Shown in pieces: positions 8,656 to 17,077 of a DNA stretch of 64,000 nucleotides. Numbering within the stretch: position 1 is the stretch's first letter; each line of letters starts with the position of its first letter. The notes below the pieces were generated by a model. The model did no database searches, was not told the DNA's origin, and saw only the letters and a list, made by a program, of their open reading frames with translations. The stretch spans positions 124,001 to 188,000 of the forward strand of contig NZ_VBSL01000004.1 in assembly GCF_006149005.1 (NCBI RefSeq), in the 5' to 3' direction. The translations under genes were made by a program, and so were the position numbers. The DNA is from Larkinella sp. C7. GTDB taxonomy: Bacteria > Bacteroidota > Bacteroidia > Cytophagales > Spirosomataceae.

Positions 8656-10572
8656 CTACTCTTCCTGCTTTTTCGGAGCGGTTTTCGATTTCGCCGGCTT
8701 GGCCGTTTTCACGGATTTTGCTTTGGGATCATTCTTCGTTTTGATATGAATCACGGTTCCTTCTGTCGTTGACCAGGTGGTGACTTCATCCCCTTCTGCC
8801 GGTGCGGGCGGAACAGGCGGCTCCGGGGCCACTGGTGGGGGAGCCATGGCTGCCGGTGGAATGGGTGGGACTGGGGCCATGGCTGCTGCTGGCAGATCGG
8901 GGGCGTCAGCGGCAGCCGGTGGAGCCGGTGGATTGGGCGCTTTTGGCATGTCTTCCGGACGGTTGTAGCGTTTGCCGTTGTACCAATACTGCCCTTTTAC
9001 ACCCGCCGGTTTGGGCATCCGGGCAGGACGGGGGGGCGCAGCGGGAACCGGCGCAATGGCTGGCACTGAATCCAGGCGGTGCGCTCTTTCCTGCAACCGG
9101 AGCACTTCAATGGCATGAAAACTCGCTTTTTCGGCCATGCCCGCTATTTTCGCCGAAAAAGTCCCCATTGAATCGGTGAAGAGCCGCAACTGCCCATCAG
9201 TCAATGACTGGAGCTTCGCCATCTGCTGGTTTACCTTTTCCATTTCCTGATCGGTCAGTTGCTCCAGTTTGGTTTGCAGTTCTATTTGCTTCTCAAGCTG
9301 GATCATGGGCAGGTGAATTTTCTCCATTTCGCGCCCCAGCCTCTCCACCTGTTCCAGGTGGTGATCAAGTTCTGTTTCCAGCCGGATGCGCATCACAGGG
9401 TCAACCGCATCCGTATCGACTGAAAAAGAAAGCGGTTCCGGTTTTTCAACGACCTTGATGCTGATTTCTTCCGGAACCGACCGTTGAACGTTCGTGTCTG
9501 AATGCCAGTCGTTGAACGCCTTGGCGTCGCCTTGCAGACGGCTGGTGGTTGCCGGACGATCGACACGCTGGCCCGTTACCAAACCGGCGAGCAACACCAG
9601 GCAACCCGCTGCCAGCAACCCGTTCGGTTTGGACGACGGTTGTTCACTCACGCCGATGACCCGTTTTACGCGCTGAACAAAGGATGGCCTGCGGGCACCA
9701 AAAGCCATTGCCAGCGTGGGCGTCGAAGCAAACGCCTGCCGACGTTCTTCGATCTGAACCAGCGCCTGTGCCAGACTGGCGCGCTCGCCCCGCAACTGAA
9801 TGGCCACATCGTCGCAGCAATGCTCTCGCTCTTCCCGAACCCGGGCCGAGAGCCACCAGATGGCAGGGTGAAAAAACAACACAATCTCGACCGCCGACTG
9901 CACCAGATTGACCAGGTAGTCATACCGCCGGATGTGCGCCAGTTCGTGGACCAGCACGGCTTCGACCTGCCGGGGAGACAAACCGGCCAGCAAACCGACG
10001 GGAATTAGAATGACCGGTTTTAGCCAGCCAATGGTCATCGGCACCGCTATTTCCGCCGACTCCACCAGCCGGACGGCCTTCATGATGCCAAGCTGATCGG
10101 CCACCTTCTGCACATACGTCTGCCAGGCTTCCGGTGCCGGACTGTTATTCCTCCGCGTCAATCGCTGAACGAACACCCAGCCGCCCAACAACCGCACCAT
10201 CAGCAAAACCGCACCCAAAAACCAGACCGACACCAGCAGGGACAAATGCGGATGAAGCCAGCTCATCAGCTGACCCGACCAATCGCTGGTGAACGACAAA
10301 TCCTGAACGATGGCGGTTTGACGGTCGCCCTGGATCGACAGGGTGGTTCGGACGGGTTCGTAACCCAGCCAGAAGGTTGCCACAAATGCCAGGAGTTGCA
10401 GGAACAGCGTTCCGATGCCGATGCCGTAGCGCACCGAGGCCGGGCGGTTTTGGGTCAGTCGCAATGCCAGCGCGGCCGCAGCCACGAGCAGCGTTCCCTG
10501 CCAGAGTGTATGCACCAAAGCCCAGCCCAGCGCATTCGTAAAGGGTTCTGAAAACACGTTAAAGTTGTTCAT
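8656..10572 (-). CDS. M56 family metallopeptidase (BlaR1/MecR1-like antirepressor)
   Basis: The 638-aa protein has an N-terminal membrane part of about four helices (residues 10-35, 50-70, 108-135, 215-235). The zinc protease motif HELAH is at 209-213, with HPAIWWLSARVREEREHCCDD downstream carrying the third ligand. After another helix comes a long coiled-coil-like segment rich in E/Q/K (about 380-490). The end is a Pro/Ala-rich tail and a basic terminus. There is no penicillin-binding sensor domain, so the stimulus is not a simple BlaR1 beta-lactam signal. It overlaps the repressor gene by 14 bp and presumably cleaves that repressor. Confidence 0.9.
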   Translation of the reverse strand: MNNFNVFSEPFTNALGWALVHTLWQGTLLVAAAALALRLTQNRPASVRYGIGIGTLFLQLLAFVATFWLGYEPVRTTLSIQGDRQTAIVQDLSFTSDWSGQLMSWLHPHLSLLVSVWFLGAVLLMVRLLGGWVFVQRLTRRNNSPAPEAWQTYVQKVADQLGIMKAVRLVESAEIAVPMTIGWLKPVILIPVGLLAGLSPRQVEAVLVHELAHIRRYDYLVNLVQSAVEIVLFFHPAIWWLSARVREEREHCCDDVAIQLRGERASLAQALVQIEERRQAFASTPTLAMAFGARRPSFVQRVKRVIGVSEQPSSKPNGLLAAGCLVLLAGLVTGQRVDRPATTSRLQGDAKAFNDWHSDTNVQRSVPEEISIKVVEKPEPLSFSVDTDAVDPVMRIRLETELDHHLEQVERLGREMEKIHLPMIQLEKQIELQTKLEQLTDQEMEKVNQQMAKLQSLTDGQLRLFTDSMGTFSAKIAGMAEKASFHAIEVLRLQERAHRLDSVPAIAPVPAAPPRPARMPKPAGVKGQYWYNGKRYNRPEDMPKAPNPPAPPAAADAPDLPAAAMAPVPPIPPAAMAPPPVAPEPPVPPAPAEGDEVTTWSTTEGTVIHIKTKNDPKAKSVKTAKPAKSKTAPKKQEE

Positions 10573-10948
10573 CGGGTTCGTTGTTTTCGGGATTCAGTTG
10601 GTTGATCAGTTTTTGCAATTCTTCGAGTTCCCGGGGCGTTGCCTTGCTGTTGCCCAGCACCTGCATTACAAGTTTCATGGCCGAACCCCGAAAAGCCGTA
10701 TCGACAAACCGGTCGAGCAGGTGTTGCTGCGTTTCTTCTTCCCCGATCAAAGCCTGATAAACGTGGTAACGGCCTTCTTCGGTGCGGCTCAGGAGTCCTT
10801 TTTCGTGCATGATCTGCATCAGTTTGAGGGTCGTCGTATACCCGATGTCGCGCGTTTGGCTCAGGTGTTCGTTCACCTGCCGCACGGTGCTGGGGCCTTT
10901 TTCCCAAAGCACCTGCAGGATTTCCAGTTCAGATTCGGTTGGTTTCAT
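10559..10948 (-). CDS. BlaI/MecI family transcriptional repressor
   Basis: The 129-aa winged-helix repressor starts MKPTESELEILQVLWEKGP, the usual N-terminus of BlaI-type proteins. The recognition region is RDIGYTTTLKLMQIMHEKGLL and the dimerisation tail is AFRGSAMKLVMQVL. An upstream TTG-type start would add 16 unconserved residues, so ATG 10948 is preferred. The gene overlaps the M56 protease gene and is preceded by three identical operator palindromes around its promoter. Auto-repression relieved by proteolysis is the expected circuit. Confidence 0.92.
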   Translation of the reverse strand: MKPTESELEILQVLWEKGPSTVRQVNEHLSQTRDIGYTTTLKLMQIMHEKGLLSRTEEGRYHVYQALIGEEETQQHLLDRFVDTAFRGSAMKLVMQVLGNSKATPRELEELQKLINQLNPENNEPDEQL

Positions 10949-11008
10949 GGTTTTTTGTTTACTGTTCGAAACGGTAGTTTGCGCGGTTGTCGACAACGAA
11001 TTTAAACC

Positions 11009-11081
11009 TACGAACTATTTCGTAACAAAGATATACGAATCGTTTCGTAGAAGTCAAGTTTTTGATACGAAAGTTTTCGTA
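11009..11081 (-). promoter_or_regulatory. Three BlaI-type operators (TACGAA-N4-TTCGTA) around the blaI promoter
   Basis: Three perfect 6+6 palindromes with a 4-bp spacer occur at 11009-11024, 11034-11049 and 11066-11081. On the minus strand the promoter reads TTGAC (11057-11053), 21 bp, then TATCTTTG (11033-11026), a good Bacteroidota -33/-7 pair. One operator sits between the two boxes, one just downstream at the start site and one just upstream. This is direct steric control of the repressor/protease operon. Confidence 0.85.
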
Positions 11082-11131
11082 ATAAATGTTAAAACCGTTT
11101 TTCATCCGCGTTATTTATCCCATAGGGATTG

Positions 11132-11282
11132 AACAGCGCAGCGTCGGTAGAAAATGGGGTTATTTTTGACGCCAGCGTGCCGATAGGTACGCGACAATTC
11201 GCATTAAACTGGCGGTGGGTCGCGTACCTATCGGCACGCTGGACGAAGATTCCTGGCTTCGTGCTACCGACGCTGCGCTGTT
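11132..11282. repeat. Nested double palindrome (REP-like element)
   Basis: Outer perfect 19-bp arms lie at 11132-11150 and 11264-11282. Inside them are perfect 24-bp arms at 11172-11195 and 11219-11242 (core CCAGCGTGCCGATAGGTACG) and a small third hairpin CGAAG/CTTCG at 11244-11261. It contains no plausible open frame. It lies between the divergent blaI and padR promoters. Confidence 0.85.
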
Positions 11283-11378
11283 GAGCCCCTAACGGGGCAG
11301 GTCGACGGGCTGCGAGAACGGTGGCATGAAAACCGTGCGCTGGATTATCATAAACATTTATTGAATCACCCGACTCGG

Positions 11379-11447
11379 CTGTCCAGTTTTGTACAGAACG
11401 CTGTCCGTTTCTGGACAGCGTTCAATCTGTTTTCCATTATATAATGG
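11379..11447 (+). promoter_or_regulatory. Candidate PadR operators upstream of the PadR-permease operon
   Basis: Three palindromes precede padR: CTGTCC-N6-GTACAG-like at 11379-11396, CGCTGTCC-GTTTCT-GGACAGCG with perfect 8-bp arms at 11399-11420, and the perfect 14-mer CCATTATATAATGG at 11434-11447. The first two share TGTCC/ACA half sites at about 22-bp spacing. Autoregulation by PadR is an inference. Confidence 0.5.
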
Positions 11448-11527
11448 CCTTGTTTCAATCTATTCCCTGTTTTTAATGATTGGTCTGCTATTTGCTATAC
11501 AAAAGAGAAAGATACTATTGTGAACGA

Positions 11528-11866
11528 ATGAAAGGAGATCAACTGGGGGAATTTGAGGAGTTGGTATTGCTCACCATCGCGTTTCTGTATGACGATGCCT
11601 ACAGCGTGGCCGTCGTGGAAGCCCTCGGCCAGCGACTGGAGCGGCCCATGAGCCTGGGAGCGGTTCATCGCACCATGCAACGACTGGAAGAAAAAGGGTT
11701 GGTCAGTTCGCGGTTTGGCGAATCGACTGCCGAGCGCGGGGGTCGTCGGAAACGCCTGTTTACCGTGAGCGTGGCCGGCGAACAGGCCTTGCAGGAAGTG
11801 CGACGAATCCGCAACGAGTTGTGGGATGGGATTCCAAAAACCGCTTTCGGCGGCAGTATGTCATGA
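11528..11866 (+). CDS. PadR family transcriptional regulator
   Basis: The 112-aa winged-helix protein starts MKGDQLGEFEELVLLTIAFL. The PadR signature continues with AYSVAVVEAL, MSLGAVHRTMQRLEEKGLV and RRKRLFTVSVAGEQAL. ATG 11528 fits the family start; an upstream in-frame start adds an aromatic-rich leader that is not typical. Its stop overlaps the permease start (ATGA, 4 bp), so the two are co-translated. It probably represses its own operon. Confidence 0.9.
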   Translation: MKGDQLGEFEELVLLTIAFLYDDAYSVAVVEALGQRLERPMSLGAVHRTMQRLEEKGLVSSRFGESTAERGGRRKRLFTVSVAGEQALQEVRRIRNELWDGIPKTAFGGSMS

Positions 11867-14511
11867 GTCAGAAACCGAACACACCCCAGCCGCCCCGCTG
11901 GGCCGAACGACTGCTGGAACGGATCATCGCGCCCCACCTTCGCGAAGAGCTGCTGGGGGATTTGTACGAATTGTTTCAGAAACGGGTTCGTCGCTTCGGG
12001 TCTTCCCAGGCCCGCTGGCTGTATGGGCTGGATGTGCTGCTGCTTTTGCATCCCCGACTCTGGCGCCGGAACTCCGCCAATCAACACTCCCGGCATCCTC
12101 AAACCACTGATTATTCAAACCCTGCCTTAATGAATATGCTCAGCAACCATTTCAAAATTGCCCTTCGGAAGCTCAACCGCAACCGGTCGCATGCCCTCAT
12201 CAATGTGTTAAGTCTCAGCCTCGGCATGGCTTGTGTCATTCTGATTTTCACGCTGATCACCTACCACCTGAGTTTCGACACCTTCCACGCGCACCAGGAT
12301 CGGATTTACCGGATTTACACGGAATTTCACGATGACAAAATCCGGTACAATACCGGCGTTCCCAATCCGCTTGGAACGACTTTTCGGAATGAACATCCAG
12401 CGGTCGAACACGTGGGGCGAATCGCTTTTTTGAAAAAAAGAGTGGTGGAGGTTTCGCCAGCGAAGAAATTTGAAGAAGACATTGCCTTTGCCGACCCCGA
12501 ATTTCTGGACATTTTCAATTTCCCACTCGTGCAGGGAAATCCAAAAACCGTGTTGCACGAACGGAACACCGCCCTTCTAACAGAACGGGTCGCCCGGAAA
12601 TATTTTGGTGACGAAGATCCCATCGGCAAACTTGTCCACGTCGATGACTCCCTGGTGGTCCGGATCACGGGCATTCTGCACGACCTTCCGCCCAACACGG
12701 ATTTTCGCTCCGAAATGTTTATTCCCTTCGACAATTTGAAAGATCATACGCCCTGGATGGTGGAAAAAGACTGGTGGTTTAGTGTCAATAGTGAGATGCA
12801 GTGCTTCACCCGGCTGAAACCGGGCGCATCGGCCGCAACGATCGATGCCACGGTGCTTTCGGCGATTTCCGATAAATACTACAACCAGGACATGGCGAAG
12901 TATTTCCGGTTTAAGCTGCAACCCCTGGCCGATGTGCATTTTAACCCCAACCTGAAGGGATACACCGAGAAAAAAAATCTCTGGGCCTTTGGCTTGATTG
13001 GCTTTTTTCTGATCGTTACCACCTGTGTTAATTTCATCAATTTGTCCACGGCTCAGGCCCTCGGCCGCTCGAAGGAGATCGGGGTTCGAAAAGTACTGGG
13101 CAGTCGGCGGGGGGCACTTTTCTGGCAGTTTATGACCGAAACGGCGGTTATGGCCGGGCTGGCTACGGTTTTCGCTTTCCTGCTGGCCTATCTGGCCCTC
13201 CCCGCCGTGAACCGCCTGTTCGAAATTGAGCTGAGCCTGAATCCACTGAAGAATGTTTATCTGGTCACCTTCTTACCCATTTTGCTTCTGATCGTCATCT
13301 TCTTTTCGGGTACTTATCCCGGCCTGATTCTGGCGCGTTTTCAGCCCTTGCTGGCGTTGAAAGGAAAGATTTCGCCACGACAAATGGGTGGTTTTTCGCT
13401 GCGAAAGAGCCTGGTCGTCACCCAGTTTGCCATTTCGCAACTGCTCATCATCGGTACGTTGGTGATTGCGAATCAGCTCCGGTACTCCCGGCAGGCCGAT
13501 CTGGGTTTCCAGAAAGACGCGATGGTCATTTTACCCGTTCCGAACAACCAGAAGTCGAACATCAATACGCTGCGTTCGCAGTTTTCCGAAGTGGCCGGGG
13601 TTGAAAACGTAACGTTTTTCGATACCGCCCCCGCATCCGAAGATGCGGGAAGCACCGGCATCCGTTTTGACACCCGAACCGAAAGCGAAACGTTTCCCAT
13701 AACGATTAAAGCCGCTGACGATCAGTATGCCCCCACGTTTGGTCTGCAGATTCTGGCCGGGCGCAATCTACATCCTTCGGACACGATCCGTGAATACCTC
13801 GTGAATGAAAGTGCCGTAAAAGCCCTTGGATTGCCCTCTAACCAGGCTGTTGTTGGCAAAGATGCTTCGATCAACGGGCGGAAGGGAACCATCGTCGGCG
13901 TCATGAAAGATTTTCACAACCGGTCGTTTCACGCGGCTATCGACCCGCTTTGCATCACGACACGCAGCGAGAATTACAGCCATTGCGGGGTAAAAGTAAG
14001 TCTCGCCAATCTGGGGCCGACCCTCGCCGGGCTTGAAAAAAACTGGTCGGCGATGTATCCCTCGTCCATTTTTACCTACCGGTTTCTGGACGAGGACATT
14101 GCCCGGTTTTACAAGCTCGACAACATGATTCTGTGGCTGATTCAGGCCTTTTCCCTCATTGCCATCGTGATTGGCTGCCTGGGTCTCTACGGTTTGGTAT
14201 CGTATATGGCTGCCCAGAAAACCAAGGAAATCGGAGTTCGCAAAGTTCTGGGAGCCAGCGTTTTCGGTATTTTGTGGTTATTTGGGAAAGAATTCTTCCA
14301 ATTGCTGCTGATCGCTTTCGGGCTGGCGGCTCCGCTGGCGTGGTGGGTCATGAGTCGCTGGCTGAATGATTTTGTGTACCGGATTGAACTGGGAGCCGGT
14401 ATTTTCGTTCCCGCGATTGCCATCACTTCTATCATTGCGGTCCTCACTGTGGGGTATCGATCGTTGCGGGCAGCGCTGGCCAATCCGGTGAAATCTCTCC
14501 GGTCGGAATAA
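11863..14511 (+). CDS. FtsX/MacB-type ABC permease with N-terminal permease prefix domain
   Basis: The 882-aa protein carries about 90 N-terminal soluble residues (WAERLLERIIAPHLREELLG onward) matching the 'permease prefix domain' found fused to such permeases in Cytophagales. Two FtsX units follow, each a large periplasmic domain plus membrane helices (first TM about 105-130, then about 375-500; second set about 760-880). Both units have the EIGVRKVLGS/A cytoplasmic motif. No ATP-binding subunit is encoded nearby. Coupled to padR by a 4-bp overlap. The role is probably envelope stress or export of an unknown molecule. Confidence 0.9.
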   Translation: MSQKPNTPQPPRWAERLLERIIAPHLREELLGDLYELFQKRVRRFGSSQARWLYGLDVLLLLHPRLWRRNSANQHSRHPQTTDYSNPALMNMLSNHFKIALRKLNRNRSHALINVLSLSLGMACVILIFTLITYHLSFDTFHAHQDRIYRIYTEFHDDKIRYNTGVPNPLGTTFRNEHPAVEHVGRIAFLKKRVVEVSPAKKFEEDIAFADPEFLDIFNFPLVQGNPKTVLHERNTALLTERVARKYFGDEDPIGKLVHVDDSLVVRITGILHDLPPNTDFRSEMFIPFDNLKDHTPWMVEKDWWFSVNSEMQCFTRLKPGASAATIDATVLSAISDKYYNQDMAKYFRFKLQPLADVHFNPNLKGYTEKKNLWAFGLIGFFLIVTTCVNFINLSTAQALGRSKEIGVRKVLGSRRGALFWQFMTETAVMAGLATVFAFLLAYLALPAVNRLFEIELSLNPLKNVYLVTFLPILLLIVIFFSGTYPGLILARFQPLLALKGKISPRQMGGFSLRKSLVVTQFAISQLLIIGTLVIANQLRYSRQADLGFQKDAMVILPVPNNQKSNINTLRSQFSEVAGVENVTFFDTAPASEDAGSTGIRFDTRTESETFPITIKAADDQYAPTFGLQILAGRNLHPSDTIREYLVNESAVKALGLPSNQAVVGKDASINGRKGTIVGVMKDFHNRSFHAAIDPLCITTRSENYSHCGVKVSLANLGPTLAGLEKNWSAMYPSSIFTYRFLDEDIARFYKLDNMILWLIQAFSLIAIVIGCLGLYGLVSYMAAQKTKEIGVRKVLGASVFGILWLFGKEFFQLLLIAFGLAAPLAWWVMSRWLNDFVYRIELGAGIFVPAIAITSIIAVLTVGYRSLRAALANPVKSLRSE

Positions 14512-14610
14512 CGGTTTTCGTTGGTGGCAACGGTAAAAAAGTGGAAGATGTCAATAATTCAACTATATTTACCGTTGTTCACCTAAACGATACGTTAAAG
14601 GCTTTTTCTC

Positions 14611-16074
14611 ATGCCCAATTACCTCGTAGTACTCGCCGGAATCCTGATCACCGGGACGTTGTCGGCCCAAACCGTTTGCCTGACCAAAGCGGAGCACGAT
14701 GCGGCTTCTAAAAAGCTGGCGAAAGAATACGTTCAGGCACAAACGATCATCGATCCGGGTTTCCGAACGCGCCAACCCGGTTTTCGGACGGTTGATGAAA
14801 TGGAGCCGAGCGAAAAAAAATGGTATGAACTGAGTGAGCAGTTTGGGAAAGACCTCAACCAGATGTTTAAGCAGGCCAATGTCTTGCAGGACACCACCTG
14901 TTACCTGATTGTCAACCTGTATGCCAACCCGGATGGCTCCCTAAACCGGGTTTTTTATGAAGTGGGCCGGAATTTCTCCGTTATGCGTTCCGACAGCCTG
15001 GCTACGCTCCGGTTGAAAGCGCGCATCGACCCGGTGTTGTGCCCGTGGTTTTCGACCTATCGTTTCCCCGTTACCGGCGACAAACCGTACCGCTTTTCCT
15101 CCGCGCTGGCGATTGGCAAACTGCCTTCCAAAAGAAAACTGCGGAAAGGGCCGGGGATTATGACTACGCTGGCAGAAGCCGAAAAAACCGCTCGTCCGGA
15201 CACCGTTAAAAATCTGGTATTGAATACGTTGGAACTGAAGGAAGTCCCCGAGGTGATCTACCGGTTTCCGAATCTGGAAATTCTGGATTTGAGCGTCAAC
15301 AGCCTCAGCGTGATCCCGGAAAAAGTGTTTCTGATTCCGACTTTAAAGCAACTCAATGTTTCCTCTAATCCGCTGGGCAACGAGGGGCTACACGTAGCCC
15401 GCAACAAACATTTGAAAATTCTGAATATTCAGTCGACCAAAATTACGGCGATTCCGAAAGCCGTCACCCGCAACCGGCGGCTGGAAAGTCTCTGGCTCGG
15501 TTTGAATGATTTTTCGGGAGGACTCAATACGGCACCCTTCCGCCGACTCCGCCGACTGAAAGACCTGAATCTGTACAAAGCGAAGCTGAATGTGCTGCCC
15601 AATCAAATCCGCAGGCTGCGACGGCTGGAGGTTCTGGATCTGTATTACAACAACTTACGCACACTACCGGATCGCCTGTGCCGCCTGCCACGGCTCCAGC
15701 AACTGGCCATTTCCAACAACAAACTCAATACATTGCCGGAAAACCTGGGTCGTTTGCGGAAACTTCAGGTGCTGTATACGCACCATAATTTTCTGGGTAG
15801 TTTACCCGCCAGCCTTCAGAAACTCTATTATCTACGGATTCTGGATGTCAGTCACAACGCTTTCGTCACGGTTCCCGACCCGGTTTTGACACTTCCTTAC
15901 CTGGAAGAACTTGACCTGAGCCACAACCGCCTGACCGACCTGCCTTCCAGTCTGACCCGGATTCAAACGCTTAAGAAACTTTTCGTTCGCGGCAATCCCG
16001 TCAGCGAGCAAAAAACCGTTTCTGCCAACCTGATCAAACAGTTGGAAGGGAACAAAACGGAGGTTTTTTATTGA
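14611..16074 (+). CDS. Secreted leucine-rich-repeat protein
   Basis: The 487-aa protein has a signal peptide (MPNYLVVLAGILITGTLSAQ). The N-terminal ~180 residues include a stretch (CYLIVNLYANPDGSLNRVFY) like a TonB-C-type or unknown domain. From about 205 to 480 there are roughly a dozen LRR units of the LxxLxxLDLSxNxLxxLP type. The C-terminus ends in a short cap. It likely acts in the periplasm or at the surface as a binding scaffold; no enzymatic motif is visible. Its last 7 bp overlap the convergent ArsR gene. Confidence 0.87.
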   Translation: MPNYLVVLAGILITGTLSAQTVCLTKAEHDAASKKLAKEYVQAQTIIDPGFRTRQPGFRTVDEMEPSEKKWYELSEQFGKDLNQMFKQANVLQDTTCYLIVNLYANPDGSLNRVFYEVGRNFSVMRSDSLATLRLKARIDPVLCPWFSTYRFPVTGDKPYRFSSALAIGKLPSKRKLRKGPGIMTTLAEAEKTARPDTVKNLVLNTLELKEVPEVIYRFPNLEILDLSVNSLSVIPEKVFLIPTLKQLNVSSNPLGNEGLHVARNKHLKILNIQSTKITAIPKAVTRNRRLESLWLGLNDFSGGLNTAPFRRLRRLKDLNLYKAKLNVLPNQIRRLRRLEVLDLYYNNLRTLPDRLCRLPRLQQLAISNNKLNTLPENLGRLRKLQVLYTHHNFLGSLPASLQKLYYLRILDVSHNAFVTVPDPVLTLPYLEELDLSHNRLTDLPSSLTRIQTLKKLFVRGNPVSEQKTVSANLIKQLEGNKTEVFY

Positions 16075-16394
16075 AGAATGGACGCGGCCTGGTCGACAGC
16101 ATTCAGAACGGACTTCACCACACCCGGAAATTTTGTTTCCAACTCGTCCAGCCGGAGGGAAGTCAGGCACTGCGTACCTTCGGTTCGGGTGCGAATAATG
16201 CCAGCCTCGCGCAATACCCGTAAATGGTGCGACATCGTCGATTTGGCAACGGGGGTCGCAATGGCCCCGCAACGTTGCTCCGTCGCGTATTGATCCAGAC
16301 TTCGCACAAAATTCAGCCGCACCGGATCACTCAGCGCGTGTAAAATACCGGTTAACGTAATCTGGTCGATGGTGGGATGTTGGTATTGCTTCAT
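16068..16394 (-). CDS. ArsR/SmtB-type helix-turn-helix regulator
   Basis: The 108-aa protein starts MKQYQHPTIDQITLTGILHALSDPVRLNFVRSL, the ArsR-family N-terminus. The recognition helix region is VAKSTMSHHLRVLREAGIIRTR, with wing EGTQCLTSLRLDEL. Cys at about 43 is single, so no clear metal-site pair is visible. ATG 16394 is chosen over an upstream start that adds 11 polar residues. It is convergent with the LRR gene and has no obvious operon partner. Confidence 0.88.
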   Translation of the reverse strand: MKQYQHPTIDQITLTGILHALSDPVRLNFVRSLDQYATEQRCGAIATPVAKSTMSHHLRVLREAGIIRTRTEGTQCLTSLRLDELETKFPGVVKSVLNAVDQAASILQ

Positions 16395-16562
16395 GCGGTT
16401 TTTCCTTTCATTTTGCCCGTAAATCAAAAAAGGTGTAGATACACTAATTGCTAATACAACGATCGGGTAGCTAAAATTAATTCACTTTTGGTCAGGAATA
16501 TTCATTCCGGATGATTTTTTAGTGCAGCTATTTAGTTGATGTCATACACCAACCACTTTATC

Positions 16563-16956
16563 ATGAAAAAACGGCACCCTCTACCTGATGTGGGGCTGGC
16601 TGGTGTTAGTCGACAGTGTGACGCATTACCTGCAGTTCCATCATTTCCGGGCATTGGATACGGTTAATTGACAGGAAATGAGATGCTTGAAGAACGGGAC
16701 ACCTTGCTGCATCAGCAGTTGCGTCTGGTCGTGTGTCCTTGTTGATCAGCATTCAGGAAGCGGTGTTTACGTTTCTGCACGAAAAAACGGGGCCACGGCG
16801 GGTAATCTGAGCGTTCAGATTACCAAACTGTAAGACGCGGGATACATTGAAGTGACGAAAGATAATTTCCTCCAAACCCTTTGTGAAATTACAGATTTGG
16901 GTCTTACGGCTTTTGAAAATTACGTAAACGCGCTGGAAAAATACATCAAAAAGTGA
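16563..16956 (+). pseudogene. Remnant of a small membrane protein plus winged-helix (HTH_27-type) regulator
   Basis: No intact frame spans this stretch, but conserved pieces remain in shifted frames. TLYLMWGWLVLVDSVTHYLQ ends at a TGA and resembles the tail of a small membrane protein. IQEAVFTFLHEKTG then continues in another frame as TAGNLSVQITKL-stop-DAGYIEVTK, followed by a LTAFENYVNALEKYIKK tail. The last piece is the classic winged-helix regulator of about 100 aa, with an in-frame TAA where Glu (GAA) is expected. At least two frameshifts and one nonsense change are seen. Intact versions of this regulator commonly accompany membrane permeases. Confidence 0.75.
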
Positions 16957-17077
16957 CCTTCAACTTTTGTCGTCAGTCAGCGGCCTTTTCTCTCATTTAA
17001 TTTGTACTTTACGGAGCAAACAGGCGATTCCAGCGTTCTGGAATCCTTTTCATCTTCATATCCTCCCGTTCCGGCCA

